A DNA stretch of 64,000 nucleotides from Phaseolus vulgaris (taxonomy: Eukaryota > Streptophyta > Magnoliopsida > Fabales > Fabaceae): contig NC_023751.2 of NCBI RefSeq assembly GCF_000499845.2, forward strand, positions 14,168,280 through 14,232,279, in the 5' to 3' direction. The notes beneath the pieces were generated by a model, which saw only the letters and a program-made list of their open reading frames with translations, did not search any database and was not told where the DNA came from. Of this stretch, positions 1-12,370 are shown piece by piece (within the stretch, counting starts at the first letter, position 1; the number at the start of each line of letters is the position of its first letter). Both the position numbers and the translations under genes were made by a program.

Positions 1-493
1 CAATTACCACGTGAAACATATATTTTCACTTACCGTCATTGTCAGAGCCAGACCGAAACGGCAAGTTGAATCAGGAATCTGACCAGTCTTCGGTCCAAAA
101 CTTTCTAAAATCTGGATTTCATTTGAATCGAGATAAAATCCGTCAAATTGGAAAAACTAGGAAAACCGACACTTTTAAGAGATACAACTGGTTTGGCTCT
201 TGAAGCATTTTTGTTGTTGTAGCTGGGTATTTTAATAGATTTATAGTTGGTAATGAACTGTTTGTTATTATTGATTTTAAATAAGATGTGTATTAGATTT
301 GTTTCTTTTTATTTGTAGCATATTTATTATGTTATGATTTATCACACTTTCAAGTGAAGTTTAATTTTTTTTATAAAATATAATGTTTTATTAAAACTGG
401 TTTGACTCTGGTGGAAGCCGTTGAACTTTTGAACTCGAAATCCATATTCCGTTACCTTTTGACAACCTTGGTGATACCTCTAATTTGTTGTAG
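1..493 (+). other. Intron sequence of TAF5 (partial)
   Basis: There is no coding potential matching TAF5 here. The 3' splice site TTGTTGTAG ends at 493. The first 200 bases are less AT-rich than the rest and may be an old repeat, but I cannot name it. Confidence 0.5.
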
Positions 494-731
494 AAGTGGG
501 AACGCTAACAGACTTAGATCACTGAAAACTCTGCCAACGAAATCTACCCCAGTTTACTCATTGCGGGTAAGATCACTTGACGCTTGATTACATGCTCATG
601 GTCATGGATAATGTTGATATAATTTTGTAGGATTGAAGCATGCATGTTTGACACTTGCATTCTGTTGTTTGAAACAGTTTTCTCGAAGGAATCTTCTTTT
701 CGCGGCTGGGGCTCTAGCAAAAAGTGGCTAA
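494..731 (+). CDS. TAF5: TAF5 (TFIID subunit 5), last two exons, 5' part outside window
   Basis: Two exons on the + strand: 494-566 and 678-731, with an intron 567-677 (GTAAGA donor, ACAG acceptor). The first ends with residues NRLRSLKTLPTKSTPVYSLR. The second encodes FSRRNLLFAAGALAKSG followed by TAA at 729-731. This matches my memory of the extreme C-terminus of plant TAF5, just after its WD40 propeller. TAF5 is a scaffold subunit of the general transcription factor TFIID in the nucleus. The phases join cleanly (exon 494-566 enters with one base of a split codon and leaves in phase 0). No WD40 exon is visible in 1-493, so the upstream exons lie outside the window. The identification rests on about 40 residues recalled from the family, so it is good but not certain. 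Confidence 0.82.
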
Positions 732-1260
732 CATATTTGAGTATGTTATGTTTACTAATACATAGATCAGATCAAAGTGGTAGAAGCTGAATTTATCGCC
801 TAAAAAGCAACGCGCATCATAGTTTTGTACTCCCTCTTCTGTACCTCCTATATGTACGGAGGAAATTCCGTTAAATTTTAATGATATTAAATTTGTCAGT
901 AATTTTTATTTTTTATAGTTAATCATATATTTATTGACACATATTCTCTTTTCATTTAATTCATGTATTTCCACTCCAGTAATTACTATCAATCTTTTAT
1001 ATTGTTTCTGGATAAAATAAGTTTTAGTTTTATAAAAATGATTGCAGTAAGCTTAATAAGATTTTATAAGAAATTCCTTAACAGTATTTTGCCATCAATT
1101 TTTTTTTTCCTCTATATGAATTAAGGTACGGTGTATATATGGTGGTAAGAAATAATTAACTTTTTGCTGCGTACACACGAAGAATGGCAATTGGAGGAGC
1201 CTTGACACGTCAATAGTAAAAAGACCCTCATTCTCAGTAGCACTCCCCCAATTTATTGAA

Positions 1261-1298
<38 letters not shown>

Positions 1299-4200
1299 AG
1301 TGAAAAAATATAGTCTGGCATGTTCGTGGTGGATCTATTAATTTATTAATTATAACCAAGACGCTTTCATTGAGTTCATTTTTAAAAGAGAAATGATTTT
1401 TTGACACCTTTTTTTCTTTGCTCCAGATTACACATTTTTTTAAGTGTTAGATTACTTATGTAATAGGATGAGTGTAATTTAGTGTATTGGGTGTCAAATA
1501 ATAATACTCTTTTTAAAATATCTCAACTGAGGGGGAAAGTTATGTCAAATCACATACAGTGAAGAGGACTTTTATGGTTAAGTGATGAATGAAATATTTC
1601 TACGCAATTTTAAGGTCTAAATGCATAGATTAAATGATGCAACTTTTTTAGTTTAAATAGTGATTTCATGTGGTGCCTTAAAAATTTGTTGAATTTTTGG
1701 CAAATAAACGGATTTAGTATGCATGTGTATGTATATACAAAGACTATTCAAATCTTGGTTCATCAAAAAGAATAATCCTTTTTATTAGATCTAACCTCTA
1801 TTAATTAAAGTAATGTCATCTAATTAATCAAATGTTAAGAGTGTTTGAATGCCAATAACTAACATGAAATAAGTAAAACAGACGGAAATTTTACTTTCAG
1901 AATTTGACTACAAAATTCTGATAGGAAAAAGGCATACATGAATACCATGAGGCTATAGTTTTTATGATTAGAAAAACACCCGAAAAGCCGTAGTTATTGG
2001 TTTGAGGTTGAAGTAAGATGATTGATAAGGTTTGTAGAGGCAATATTAGAAGCTTGTATGGTTAAGTTGCATCCTGAAACCTAAAACTGGGATTGAGAGA
2101 GAGTGGGTAGTTTAATATTGTTGTTCCAAAAATATCTCCAACTCCCAATGATGACATGGGAAGCATATTTCCTCAACTTGCAACGACCGCTACAGTGACT
2201 CACATTTGAAGGGAACAGCAATTACAACCACACGTTCATTCCTCTTTGCACTTCTCAGTGAATGGTTTTAAATACACCACGGACATTTCATTAATGTTGT
2301 CTTCAGCATTCTAAAACTCAACTATTTGTATCCTTCCTTCTCATCTTTTCATTTATTTCCATTGCATACCACAAGGCACATAAACAAGGTACAATGTAAG
2401 GACTTTCACAGACTAATGAACAGATAAACATGATAACAGTTTCTCTTCAGAAGGGTGACATGTTTCCACAAACCCAAAGTCAGCACAAGTAGTACTTTGT
2501 TTCCCTTTGCCTTTTGTCAGCTACTCCACTGCAATCCAAGGCTTCCTTTTGCTTTCTCTTCATCAACTAACTCAACCAGTCACACAGGCATCAACACAAT
2601 AATTCACCACAATTTTTAAATCACAACATTCTGAATCCAACTCTTCATTAGCAGACCCAAAATTAAATGTCAGTCCATATTGTGCAGAAAAAAAAAACCA
2701 CTATGTATATGATTTCAAATACCTACTGAGGACAACAATCAAGATGATTAAGAGAGCAGACAAATCAAGAATACAAATTTTCCTAATTACTGGTTTTACT
2801 GAAAACATGATAGATTTTACCATGATACTGACAATGAAGCTATTGTCTCAATGCTATCTTTCAGTACTTTGATGCTTTATTACTGAGCTCCAAAGTGTCA
2901 TTTGAAAATTGATCCTGAACCATTACAAATACAAACACATCCTTATACCATGCTGGGGTGTGTTTAATTTGGTGAATAACTTAATTAACTCTTCATTCAA
3001 ATAAGAGCTTGAATTGTAAGCTACACTGAAAAGATTTCTTAGTTATTTTTTAAAAGTTTAGCTGTAATGTTTATTAAAATAAGGTTAAATAATATATTAA
3101 AATGACCTAAATCACTGTCATAAACTTGTATAATAGCTCTTCCAAAAGTCCCTTAAAATTGTTGGAAAAGTTATACTAGAATATTAACGTGGAAGGATAT
3201 ACTGTTAAATGAAGATGCAAGCTTAACCACCAAAGACTTTTTGTGAATCATTCGCCTAAACATTAGTAGAAAGAACAATTAGACGGTCGAATTATCAATC
3301 ACTATTTGAATTTGAATGTCTAATCAAAAGTGGAACACTGTTTACTATGACCTGATAAGATTAGATAAGATTAAGCATAAATAGAGAAAACAGGTACATG
3401 GTCTTCAATTATCATAAAGTCTAAAAGAAACATAAATAAGTGGACAGATTATGAAACAACCACTTTGAGCTATAAACCATGATAAGGGTTGATAAGAAAA
3501 AAATAACAAATTTGAAGTGTATGGAAAATCAAAACATAAAAATATGTCAGTTATAAGTTAGTTCTGAAATGAAAATGAAATCCAATTAACTAAATGAAAA
3601 AGCTTTCTACTTTTACTCTTAATTAAAATGTCATTTTATTTTCTATTTACAAAAAATTGTATAAAAAAAATGTAGAAATGAGTGTCGTTTTTGTATTAAA
3701 AGTAAAAAAACAGAAAACCTTTTCTGGAATCAAATAGACAATTTTAAACTAGAATTTACACACTTCCACATACAAATGTTTAAAATATACCAGAATGAGT
3801 TCACTCGTGCAATCTTTAAAATCTTGAACAAAAAATTTCTGTAGCTTATGCAAATGCAAGCCATGGAATCAAAACGTTTAAATAAACTTTCACTTCAGAA
3901 AAAAGTCATAGAATCTGAGAAATCTTAACATGTACTTGGGCTTCCAATTCAATTTTCTTTCCATCACGTTTATCATTTCTATCTTGTTTATTTTTTTCTG
4001 GGTGTCACCAAACAAAAATACAGAACTTAAAATAATAATATTCATTTTATTTTTAATTTAAAATTCTAATAAAAATAATAACATTTTGATAATATTTGTT
4101 TTATTTTTAATTTAAAATTATAATATACATTATTATATTATTAAAGTGGCTTGTAAAGTATAATTTTTTCTTGTAAGTGTCAAAGTATTATTTCATTACA

Positions 4201-6280
4201 AGAGTAGCAACCAGTGAAATGTTTTTCAATGAATCAAACCACTGCTGTATAAATCAATAATCCATGTGGTTATATAAGAAAAAAATGCTTACAATAATCA
4301 TCACCATAATTCATAACTTATTTTTCAGAATTACAAACCAAATTGAAAGACAAAAAATTGAGTACAAAAAAGAAAATCATTGATATGGATGGACTTAGTT
4401 GCAAACAAGTAAATGTGTATAAAGCTCTGAACTTCTAAAGATCTCTGATTCGATTTTACGACCAAAAATCATTGGTAAATTAATCTAATGGAAGCGTAAA
4501 TCGTGTTCATCATTTATACATGTGAAATCCATATCAATTAATCACACACCTTAAAAGAAAACTTCAAATTTGCCCTCATTTTAGAATTTTTATATATGAA
4601 ATATAATGGTGATAAATGTAGTAATAATATATAGAAAATTGTGGAGCATATATTCTTCAGAACATAGCATATATAAATACAATTGAATCTAAATAATTCC
4701 ATGAAAAAAAAGAAGATGCAATCATATCCGTCACGTACTCCTTCTAATACACCCACCAATTCTATATTGTATTTTCACCCATTGGATATATATTGTCTCC
4801 ATCAAAGGAAAACCAAAATAAATGTGAAAAGGATATATAGGTGGTTCATATTAAAACCCCATAAAAGATCAATTCTAAAAGTTATTAAATAAACATAGAA
4901 CCTTTGAATCCCTATTTGAATTTAAAAACTACAAAATCTTATTGCCATTAAAGATGATAACTTAAAGACCAACACATCACCAAAACCTTTTCTTTTCGAA
5001 AACCTTGACCAAATAAATGGGAAAATAATTAAATTGTTATAGTTAATATCATTTGATTTTATGTAGAAGTAACAGGCCTATAGAAATGAATTTGCATTAA
5101 TTAAGCACCACAGGAGTAACAGGCATTAATTAACCTATGTTTACCTAAGAGATATGTCTGATTCAAGATTAACCTCTTCAATTCTCCATGATTCATTCAC
5201 TATATTAAACATTTTAGTCCCCATTCAATATATCATGCCACTAGTTAAACAAGGTATTTCTAATAATTAACAGTAGTCAGCAAAAAGAAAGCAAAAAATG
5301 TAAACAGTGACAACATAATGATGCTGCTTTTCCAACATCCAGAATAAGTAAGAAGGGTCAAAGCCTAAGCTTAAATCTGCATCAAACTCGGAGAAATCAG
5401 GGTGCAGCTTGTGCAGAATATCAATCCAAACATTTATTTCAACACTACAAAATTCAAAAGTAAAAAGAACTTAACAAGAAAATCTCCGAAATAGTGAAGA
5501 CATAGCAAGGAGAGAATCGAAACAGTGGTCACATTCCCAAACTCTCAAACAACTTTGTCGTAGCTGAGTACAAAGAACGTACACTACAGTTAAGGTGATA
5601 GGGTTTAACAGATAAGCCAACCAAAACCGGTTAAGAAACGCATCCAAAAGTCCAAGATACTAGAATCTAGCTAACCTGAGGTGGGCACAAAAACTAGTCA
5701 ACAGGAACCGGTACCTCTTACGGAGTAAATAAACCTCGTTCGCATGTGCAAGAATTATAAAATATAGGGAATGATGAACATGAAATCAGGAAGACAATGT
5801 TAGACAGAGAGAAAAAAATTGTGATGACCACACTAAATGACGTGAATGGTCCCATGTTATGCTATGCATATTAAAAAAATTGCCGCTAATTAACCTGCAC
5901 TGTTAATGAGGGAGTTCGTTCTGCCACGCTATCAAAAGTCACGCTTTTCTGTTTAATTACAGATAATATAAAATTGAATGATGATCAGTAATATATAGAA
6001 AATCCATCTGGGAATAGATCATGAAACTGAAGCATAAAAATAGGGAAAGAAACATAGAAACATAAAAACGACACTGGTTTTCTTTTCACTGTTTGATATA
6101 TATATAATCAATTAATAAACAATGAACCTGTTGTGAGGCATGGATGATGTTGTTGTTGTTGTTGAGTTGAGGTCCATGATGAGAGTGTGAAAAGTTGTGG
6201 AGAGAGTGTGTGGGGTTGAGTTGGGGTTTGTTTGGTGGGAATTGGAACAAAGCAGAGCCAGTTTGGAAGTAATTTCCAGC
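732..6280. other. Gene-poor intergenic DNA
   Basis: This stretch is AT-rich with only short, chance open frames. It holds the 3' flank of TAF5 and a TA microsatellite at 1266-1294. The part nearest MIR156 (about 5300-6280) could belong to the primary miR156 transcript, which runs leftward. Nothing in it shows protein-coding structure. Confidence 0.55.
1266..1294. repeat. (TA)n microsatellite
   Basis: An uninterrupted TA dinucleotide run of about 29 bases. Confidence 0.95.
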
Positions 6281-6283
6281 ACT

Positions 6284-6375
6284 GGAAGTTGACAGAAAGA
6301 GAAGTGAGCACGCAAAAGTAACAGCATATAACTATACCAGGTGCCTCTGTGTGCTCACTCTCTTCTGTCAATTTC
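6284..6375 (-). ncRNA. MIR156: MIR156 precursor hairpin
   Basis: Read on the - strand, the 5' arm carries TGACAGAAGAGAGTGAGCAC at 6370-6351 (with a U before it, at 6371), identical to plant miR156. The 3' arm at 6309-6290 reads GCTCACTTCTCTTTCTGTCA, the usual miR156 star strand. The arms pair over about 21 bases with two single-base bulges, around a loop of roughly 40 bases that pairs partly. A short basal stem (GAA with TTC) extends the helix. miR156 guides cleavage or repression of SPL transcription factor mRNAs and holds plants in the juvenile phase. The sequence is miR156 and not miR157, which differs in the middle. Open frames crossing the hairpin, including one starting MDLNST just downstream, are best read as part of the non-coding primary transcript. 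Confidence 0.95.
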
Positions 6376-7700
6376 TATGTTCCAAGAAAGAAAAACAAAG
6401 TGGAAGGGTAAGTGCTAAAAGCAAATGACTGCCCAAATTTGGAAAGCTTCACAAAAAGGAAAAGTGGATTTGAAAAATCAAAAGGGGAAAAAAATGGTAA
6501 TTGAATCAGATCTGGAGGAATAGAGAGATACCCATTAAAGGAAAAACGAAGGACTGTTGTCATATACGATCCACACCATCCACCCACCCACCCACCCACC
6601 ATCTTATTTATCCACAATTCAATTACTAGAAAAATGATTAGGGTTTGATAATTGATACCCATGAAGAACATCACAAAATAATAGGAAAAATAACAGGTGT
6701 ATTAACGTATAAACTTAGTACTTAAAAAAGTGAAAAAAAAATTGTATGAACAATTGTTTAAACTGATATGAGATAGTTGTTAAGAAAAGTAAGATGTTGA
6801 AAATGGAGAAAGAGGAGAAGAAAAAAAGAAGAAAGATGAAAGACGAAGCAGAAAGAAACTGATAGTGTTTGTGTTGGTGGTTGTGGCATAGGTATGAGAA
6901 AGCCCTTACTCATGCAACACGTCCCAATGACACGTATGAGATCCCAACCCCCCCCCACACACACCTCAGAGACTCTGAAGTTGGAATAGTTAACACACAT
7001 CTGCATCTAACTCCCTTGAAAGACGAAGAGCTAGAAATTGGAAATGATAGAGCAGCTTTTCTCTGCACACACAGACCCTTAAATAGTTAAATGTCACAAA
7101 TGACATTGCATTTCATTTCTTCTTTTTCTCTTTTTCCCTTCTAAATCTGTCAATCTTATGACCCCAAACCAAAACATCATCATAAAATCATTTATTATTT
7201 ATCAGATACCAATCATGATAATATTTTCATCTTTCTTTTCGTTTAGAGATGGAAGATTGGATGCGTCAACATATAAAGAAAATAAAACAACAAACAATTT
7301 TGTTTATATATATTTGTTTTCTATTATAATAATAATAAACAATTAAAAATAAAATTATCTTCTTTACAGTTAAACAATATTTCTTTGTATTTTTTTTTAT
7401 TTTTTTTTCATTTTGTTGTTCTATCAATGGAGTGTGTGTGATGGGGGGAGTGAATGTGACGTTTTAGGAGAAGACAAAGAGAACAGGAAGGACACGATAA
7501 AAGGGAAGAGAGAGATGATGGAATGATGAGCGTCTGATGAGGAAAGGGGCGTTCCCTGCCGTGTGATCAGAGTGGGTACCAAAGCTGTTACGGTGGTAAT
7601 GATGTATTGGAAATTGGGCTGATTGGACTTTGGGCCTGCGACATTTGGGGAGACAAAAAACCATTAGGATTCACTGCGACCACACGTACTGTAACGCTTC
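6376..7700 (-). promoter_or_regulatory. Probable MIR156 promoter and 5' transcript region
   Basis: The DNA lies upstream of the - strand hairpin. It has CT-rich leader-like stretches on the - strand and a TATA-like CTATTTAAG on that strand at about 7087-7079, which would place a start near 7050. A CCAC tandem run lies at 6579-6600 and a C-run plus CA-run near 6950. The promoter role is inferred from position; no transcript evidence is available. Confidence 0.35.
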
Positions 7701-7720
7701 CCAAACATCACCTCACTCAC

Positions 7721-7787
7721 CCTATTCCTATTCCTATTCCTATTCCTCCTATTCCTGTTTCTACACCTATTCCTATGCCTATTCTGC
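7721..7787. repeat. CCTATT-type hexanucleotide repeat
   Basis: Near-perfect CCTATT units repeat about four times and then decay into variants such as CCTATG. The repeat creates long open frames rich in Pro/Ile or Tyr/Ser that I do not take as genes. Confidence 0.85.
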
Positions 7788-8968
7788 TTTTACTCCTTTC
7801 ATCTACGCTTCTCCTGTTTGCAGTCTCACTTTACATCAAAACCTTATCTTCTTACCTTACCACCAAATCTAACCCCTCTTAATAATTCCATTATTTTCTC
7901 AACCACAAAATAATTCTATTTTTTTATCTATGTTTTAATAAACTACATTAATATTTTACTAGTAATATAAAGCAATAAAAAAACACCTGTTAGTATTTTA
8001 GCAAATAATCCATTGACCTAAAGTGGAGTGAAATTTGATGGAAAAAAATACATGGAAGCAACACAGAATTTAACGTGATTCGATCGTCAATCTAAATTCA
8101 TACAGACAACTGTTAGGTTTTCATTATATCATGTTGCACCCAATTACTAGTACAATTATTTTTTTAAATATAAATTATAAAATAAATACATAATAATTAA
8201 GTTCACTTACTAAACATGGTGTTTAGTCAACCCAACTCAATTGATGTTGACTTCATAGCCAAACAAAATTATATTTAAAAAAATGTTTTAATGGTAGGTT
8301 GAAAGCAATGTGATGTTATTATTATAAGAGAAATAATTAGAAAAAACAAAAAACAAAAAATAAAAAACGAGTGAGATAGGTACGTGAGAGAGGCATGAAA
8401 GGTGTACGATGTGCACCCAAAACGGAATGGTTGGCCTTTGGAGTAAAATTGAGGTGTAATTAATTTTATATATATTTTATTAATAATTAAAAAAGAAATA
8501 AAAAAAAATAATGATGATGTTAGCCGTAGAGTGTAGCAGAGAGAGGCAGAAGCAGGGACCGTTCCTTGGTACTTTGTACCATTTTTCTTTAGTCGTTATC
8601 TCTCTGTTTTTTCTCTTTTTAATCGAAACCCTATTCCCAACACTCAATATTCAAACCCTATCATCTTCTTCCCTTCTTCTCTTCTCTGTAATTATTTACC
8701 CATCACTTTTCAACCTCAAAATACACCTCCTAACTTAAGTTTAACATCATCAATCCACTACAATACTTTCTTAAGTACCTTTCATTTCACTCTAAAAATA
8801 CTGCTATAAATTCAAATAACTTAATTCCTCAACCTTTTCAACCCAGATTCATTTAGATCAAGTTTCATCGTCAGTTTGTGTACTCATCTACTTTTTTAAC
8901 ACAATATAATTATAATTTTTTTAAATTTATAAATTTATTCAAATTTTTCTTATTATATAGTAAAAATT

Positions 8969-9219
8969 ATAAAATAAAAATTAAATTTTAAAGACAAAAA
9001 TAATTAGTTGTTATAGTTACTAAATTATAAATTATTTTAAAAACTAATCAATTTTTTTATTGATAATAAAAATTAAGTAATTAGATACCAATTTAAAAAC
9101 TATTTAATAATTATATAAATTAATTTAAAAATTATTTTCTTTTAATTTTTATAATAATTTTTAATTTAATTATTATAATAACTAATTATTTTTGTGTTTA
9201 AAATTGATTTCTATTTCAT
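8969..9219. repeat. AT-rich foldback (MITE-like) element, copy A
   Basis: The left end reads ATAAAATAAAAATTAAATTT and the right end is a diverged inverse (ATGAAATAGAAATCAATTTT on the - strand). The arms continue inward with matching AATAATTAG blocks, so nearly the whole 251 bases can fold back. No target duplication is evident. Related copies lie at 10999-11312 and 56779-57064. Confidence 0.6.
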
Positions 9220-10059
9220 AATATTCTTATAGTCTCATTATATATTAATTTATATATCCAATTATAATATCTAAGAATTGAAATTAATTTTACTGATGTG
9301 ATTTAATTTTAGAAAATAATGATTAAAAACATTTTTTTTGAACAAAATTGAATAAATTATTTGTTGGTCTTATATATGACCATGCAAGACCAAATATTTT
9401 TTTTTTTCCATTTGGAATTTTAGATGGAAAGGAGTAATATATTTTCCTAGTTTTAACTGTAAAATTAAGTAACAATTGATAAACTAGTGATAACTGATAG
9501 TTCAAGCATCTTAAACTAAGTTATTTTAAATCTTAAATATTTTGTAAATTTATCTCTTAAATTATTTAAAAATATATAAAATGACACATATGATATTTTT
9601 ACGTGAATTTCAGTTTATGGTTAAAAATAGGTGTTTCTAGTTTGTTTTTTAAATTTTGACTTTAACTCTTTGCTTTTTTTATATTTGTAGATGAATTATT
9701 TTAATCACAATTTTTTTAATTTCAAATATTATGTTTTTCATATTATATATCTTATTGTTAATCTTGTTCTATGTCTTAAAATTAAATAAATATAACTAAT
9801 GCATATTGTAGTAGATGTTACATTTTTGTTATATTAGTTAGAGTATTGATTAAAATAAATAGTTAAATATAACAGTATTCAAAAAATAATCAAATAAATC
9901 CATTATTATAAATTTCTTCAAATATAATATTTAACTAATAAAATAAATAGTAATACTTTAAAAACATTTAGAAAATATATCATTTTAAAAATTACTATTT
10001 TTTCTATAGTAAAATTGTTTAAATATACGAAATTGATAACTAATTATTTCTATTTGTTT

Positions 10060-10220
10060 AAGAAAAATATAGTCCATAGTTACTAAAAAAAACATTTAAT
10101 TATTATTAATAAATTAAATATTATTTTAGAGATTAAAATAATTATTAATATTTAAAATAATTTTTATTATTAATAAAATTTATAAACTAATTTCTAAATT
10201 ATTATCTAATTAGTTGAGTT
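10060..10220. repeat. AT-rich foldback element, partial copy B
   Basis: A short AT-rich segment shares words such as TAATATTTAAAATAATTTTT with the copy at 56779-57064. It lacks both ends, so the assignment is tentative. Confidence 0.35.
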
Positions 10221-10998
10221 TAACAAGATAGTTATAAGTTTAACAAAAATGATTTCATAATCTCAATTCAAAATTAATGTTAATTTAAGCACAATTCTCA
10301 TTTATATTATTAATAAATTTCCTAATTTATCTTAATCTAGTTCCACTTCATTTTAAAAAATAGAAACTCACAATTGTGAAACAATTCAAAAAGAGAACAC
10401 AAAAAAATGAAAAGAAATCTGTATATAAAATAGGTCTGTATCTCATTAAAGAAAAATTGCAGAAGAGATCAATAGAACTCAAAAAGATAAAACAAAATGT
10501 ATTTAATGTTCTTGCACCTTGGTTTTCTAAAAGCATTTACGAAGTTAGTGAGGAAGATTTTAGCTTCCTAACACTTGCATATATACTTTGTAATAATATT
10601 TCTTGAAATTAATTGATGTTCCATGTTTTTTTAATAATAGTTTTTTTTATGTTTTATTATATATCCAATAGTATGAAATTTGTGTGTCCTATAATTAAAA
10701 GTCATAATTTAACATCACAAGTTTAATAAATCAATAAATATGAACATGGTGACGACTATGCACATTCTTATCTTAATTCCTGTATCCAATCTAATCAGTT
10801 GTATTCATAATTATATTTGGTTAATCAGTTGTATTCTCCTTCAACGTCTCACAAATTCAAACAATATCTATGAATACAAATTTATTTCACATTCATAGAA
10901 GCAAAGATTTATGATATGGTTATTTCAATAAATTAAAAAAACTAACAATAAATCTGTTCAGTTGGATATACTGAAAAATAACATACACTAAAAAAATC

Positions 10999-11312
10999 AT
11001 GAAATAAAAATTAATTTTAGAGATAAAAAAATAATTAATTATTATAATAACTAAATTAAAAACAATTTTAAAAATTAAAAAGAAAATTGATTTCTAAATT
11101 AATTTATATTTCTGTTAAATCGTTTCTAAAGTGTTATTTAATTAGCTATCAAGGTTTTTCTACCAAATTTAGAATTAGTTGTTAAAACCTTGATAGTTAA
11201 TGAAATACCAATTTAAAAACTATTTAATAATAATAGAAACTGATTTAAAAATTATTTTTTTTAATTTATAAAATAGTGTCTAATTTAATTATTATATCAA
11301 TTAATTATTAAT
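10999..11312. repeat. AT-rich foldback (MITE-like) element, copy C
   Basis: Two arms of about 130 bases are inverted copies of each other around a short centre. The innermost part is clearest: CTATCAAGGTTTTT is followed about 25 bases later by AAACCTTGATAG. The left end (ATGAAATAAAAATTAATTTT) matches the ends of copies A and D. The right end lacks the last ~20 bases. Confidence 0.65.
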
Positions 11313-11982
11313 GGGAATACAATTTAGAATTAAAACAAAACAGATCTGAGATGTAACAAAGCAATGCATTTATCTGATGACACCAATGGTTTCCTTGAAA
11401 CATAACTGACACAAGTTCAAAACAACAGTTGCATCACTGCAATGAATATCAACGATGACACTCTAACAGTCACAATTCCTGAAAGCAATTTATATTTATT
11501 TACTATCCAACAACTCAATTTCTTAAGCAGATAATTTTGAATAATGAATGTGTATATATTTTATAGAATACAGAAAAAGAAAAGAAAGATGAAATGGCTG
11601 GGACAGTATTAATTATCACATTTATTTTATACCCAAATAATTATTACTTTAATATAGTGTAAAATTTCATTCTAAAAAGTAGTTGTAAAATGAATATTTT
11701 CTTTTAAAATAATGGTGTGAAAAGGTATTTTTCTAGTTTGTGGCTGAAGTTGGTGATGGCAAAAGAGTGGAAACATAATTGCAATCCTTTTACATCCGTA
11801 CAGAAGGAGGGATCCATTGGTGAGAGTTACAACTTGCAAGCCCATGTGCATACACCACAACTTGCTATCCTCATATTTATTAGGGTTTTATTTCTCATAA
11901 CTTTTTTTATTCTAAATTAATTTTATTTTTAAATAATTGTTATAAAATCTTAATATGGATACATTGTTACTGTAATGTTTTT

Positions 11983-12370
11983 GTTAGGTTATGGACCTGA
12001 CATGATAGTTGGTTATTTATGATTGTTGGTTGGTTATTTATGGTTATTTCTCTATGTATATAACATTATAAGAAAGTACAAATCAAGAAATCTCAATCAA
12101 TTAGCATTAATTACTCAATTAAGACATAATCATGATTAAAAAGAAGAGGTTACAATTCGGTCTATATATACTAGATTACACTCTACAAAAATGATCATCT
12201 AATAAACACAAGGAGTACTCACAACTCCTATTTTATATTATACTAATTATATTTTATGTTCTTACTGACTATGTCATCGCAGGAGAAGCCCCATTGTTCC
12301 ATCACTAGAGCTTGAAGAAAAACCATCTGAAAAAACTCATTCAGATGGCGACCAAGCTCAAGTTGGCTAG
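11983..12370 (+). mobile_element. Possible copia-type LTR fragment
   Basis: The stretch starts TGTTAGGTTAT and runs through a TATA-like region and the phrase AGAAATCTCAATCAATTAGC, of the kind seen in the R/U5 part of copia LTRs. No partner LTR, primer site or coding domain is visible. This rests on resemblance only. Confidence 0.3.

Noticed and set aside
6108..6371. Open frames on the - strand over the MIR156 region (one with MDLNST and a Thr run)
   Set aside because: They overlap the miR156 hairpin and have no family resemblance or continuation; they are best explained as part of the non-coding precursor.
7607..7882. Open frames rich in Pro/Ile/Tyr/Ser
   Set aside because: They are produced by the CCTATT hexanucleotide repeat and show no protein family features.
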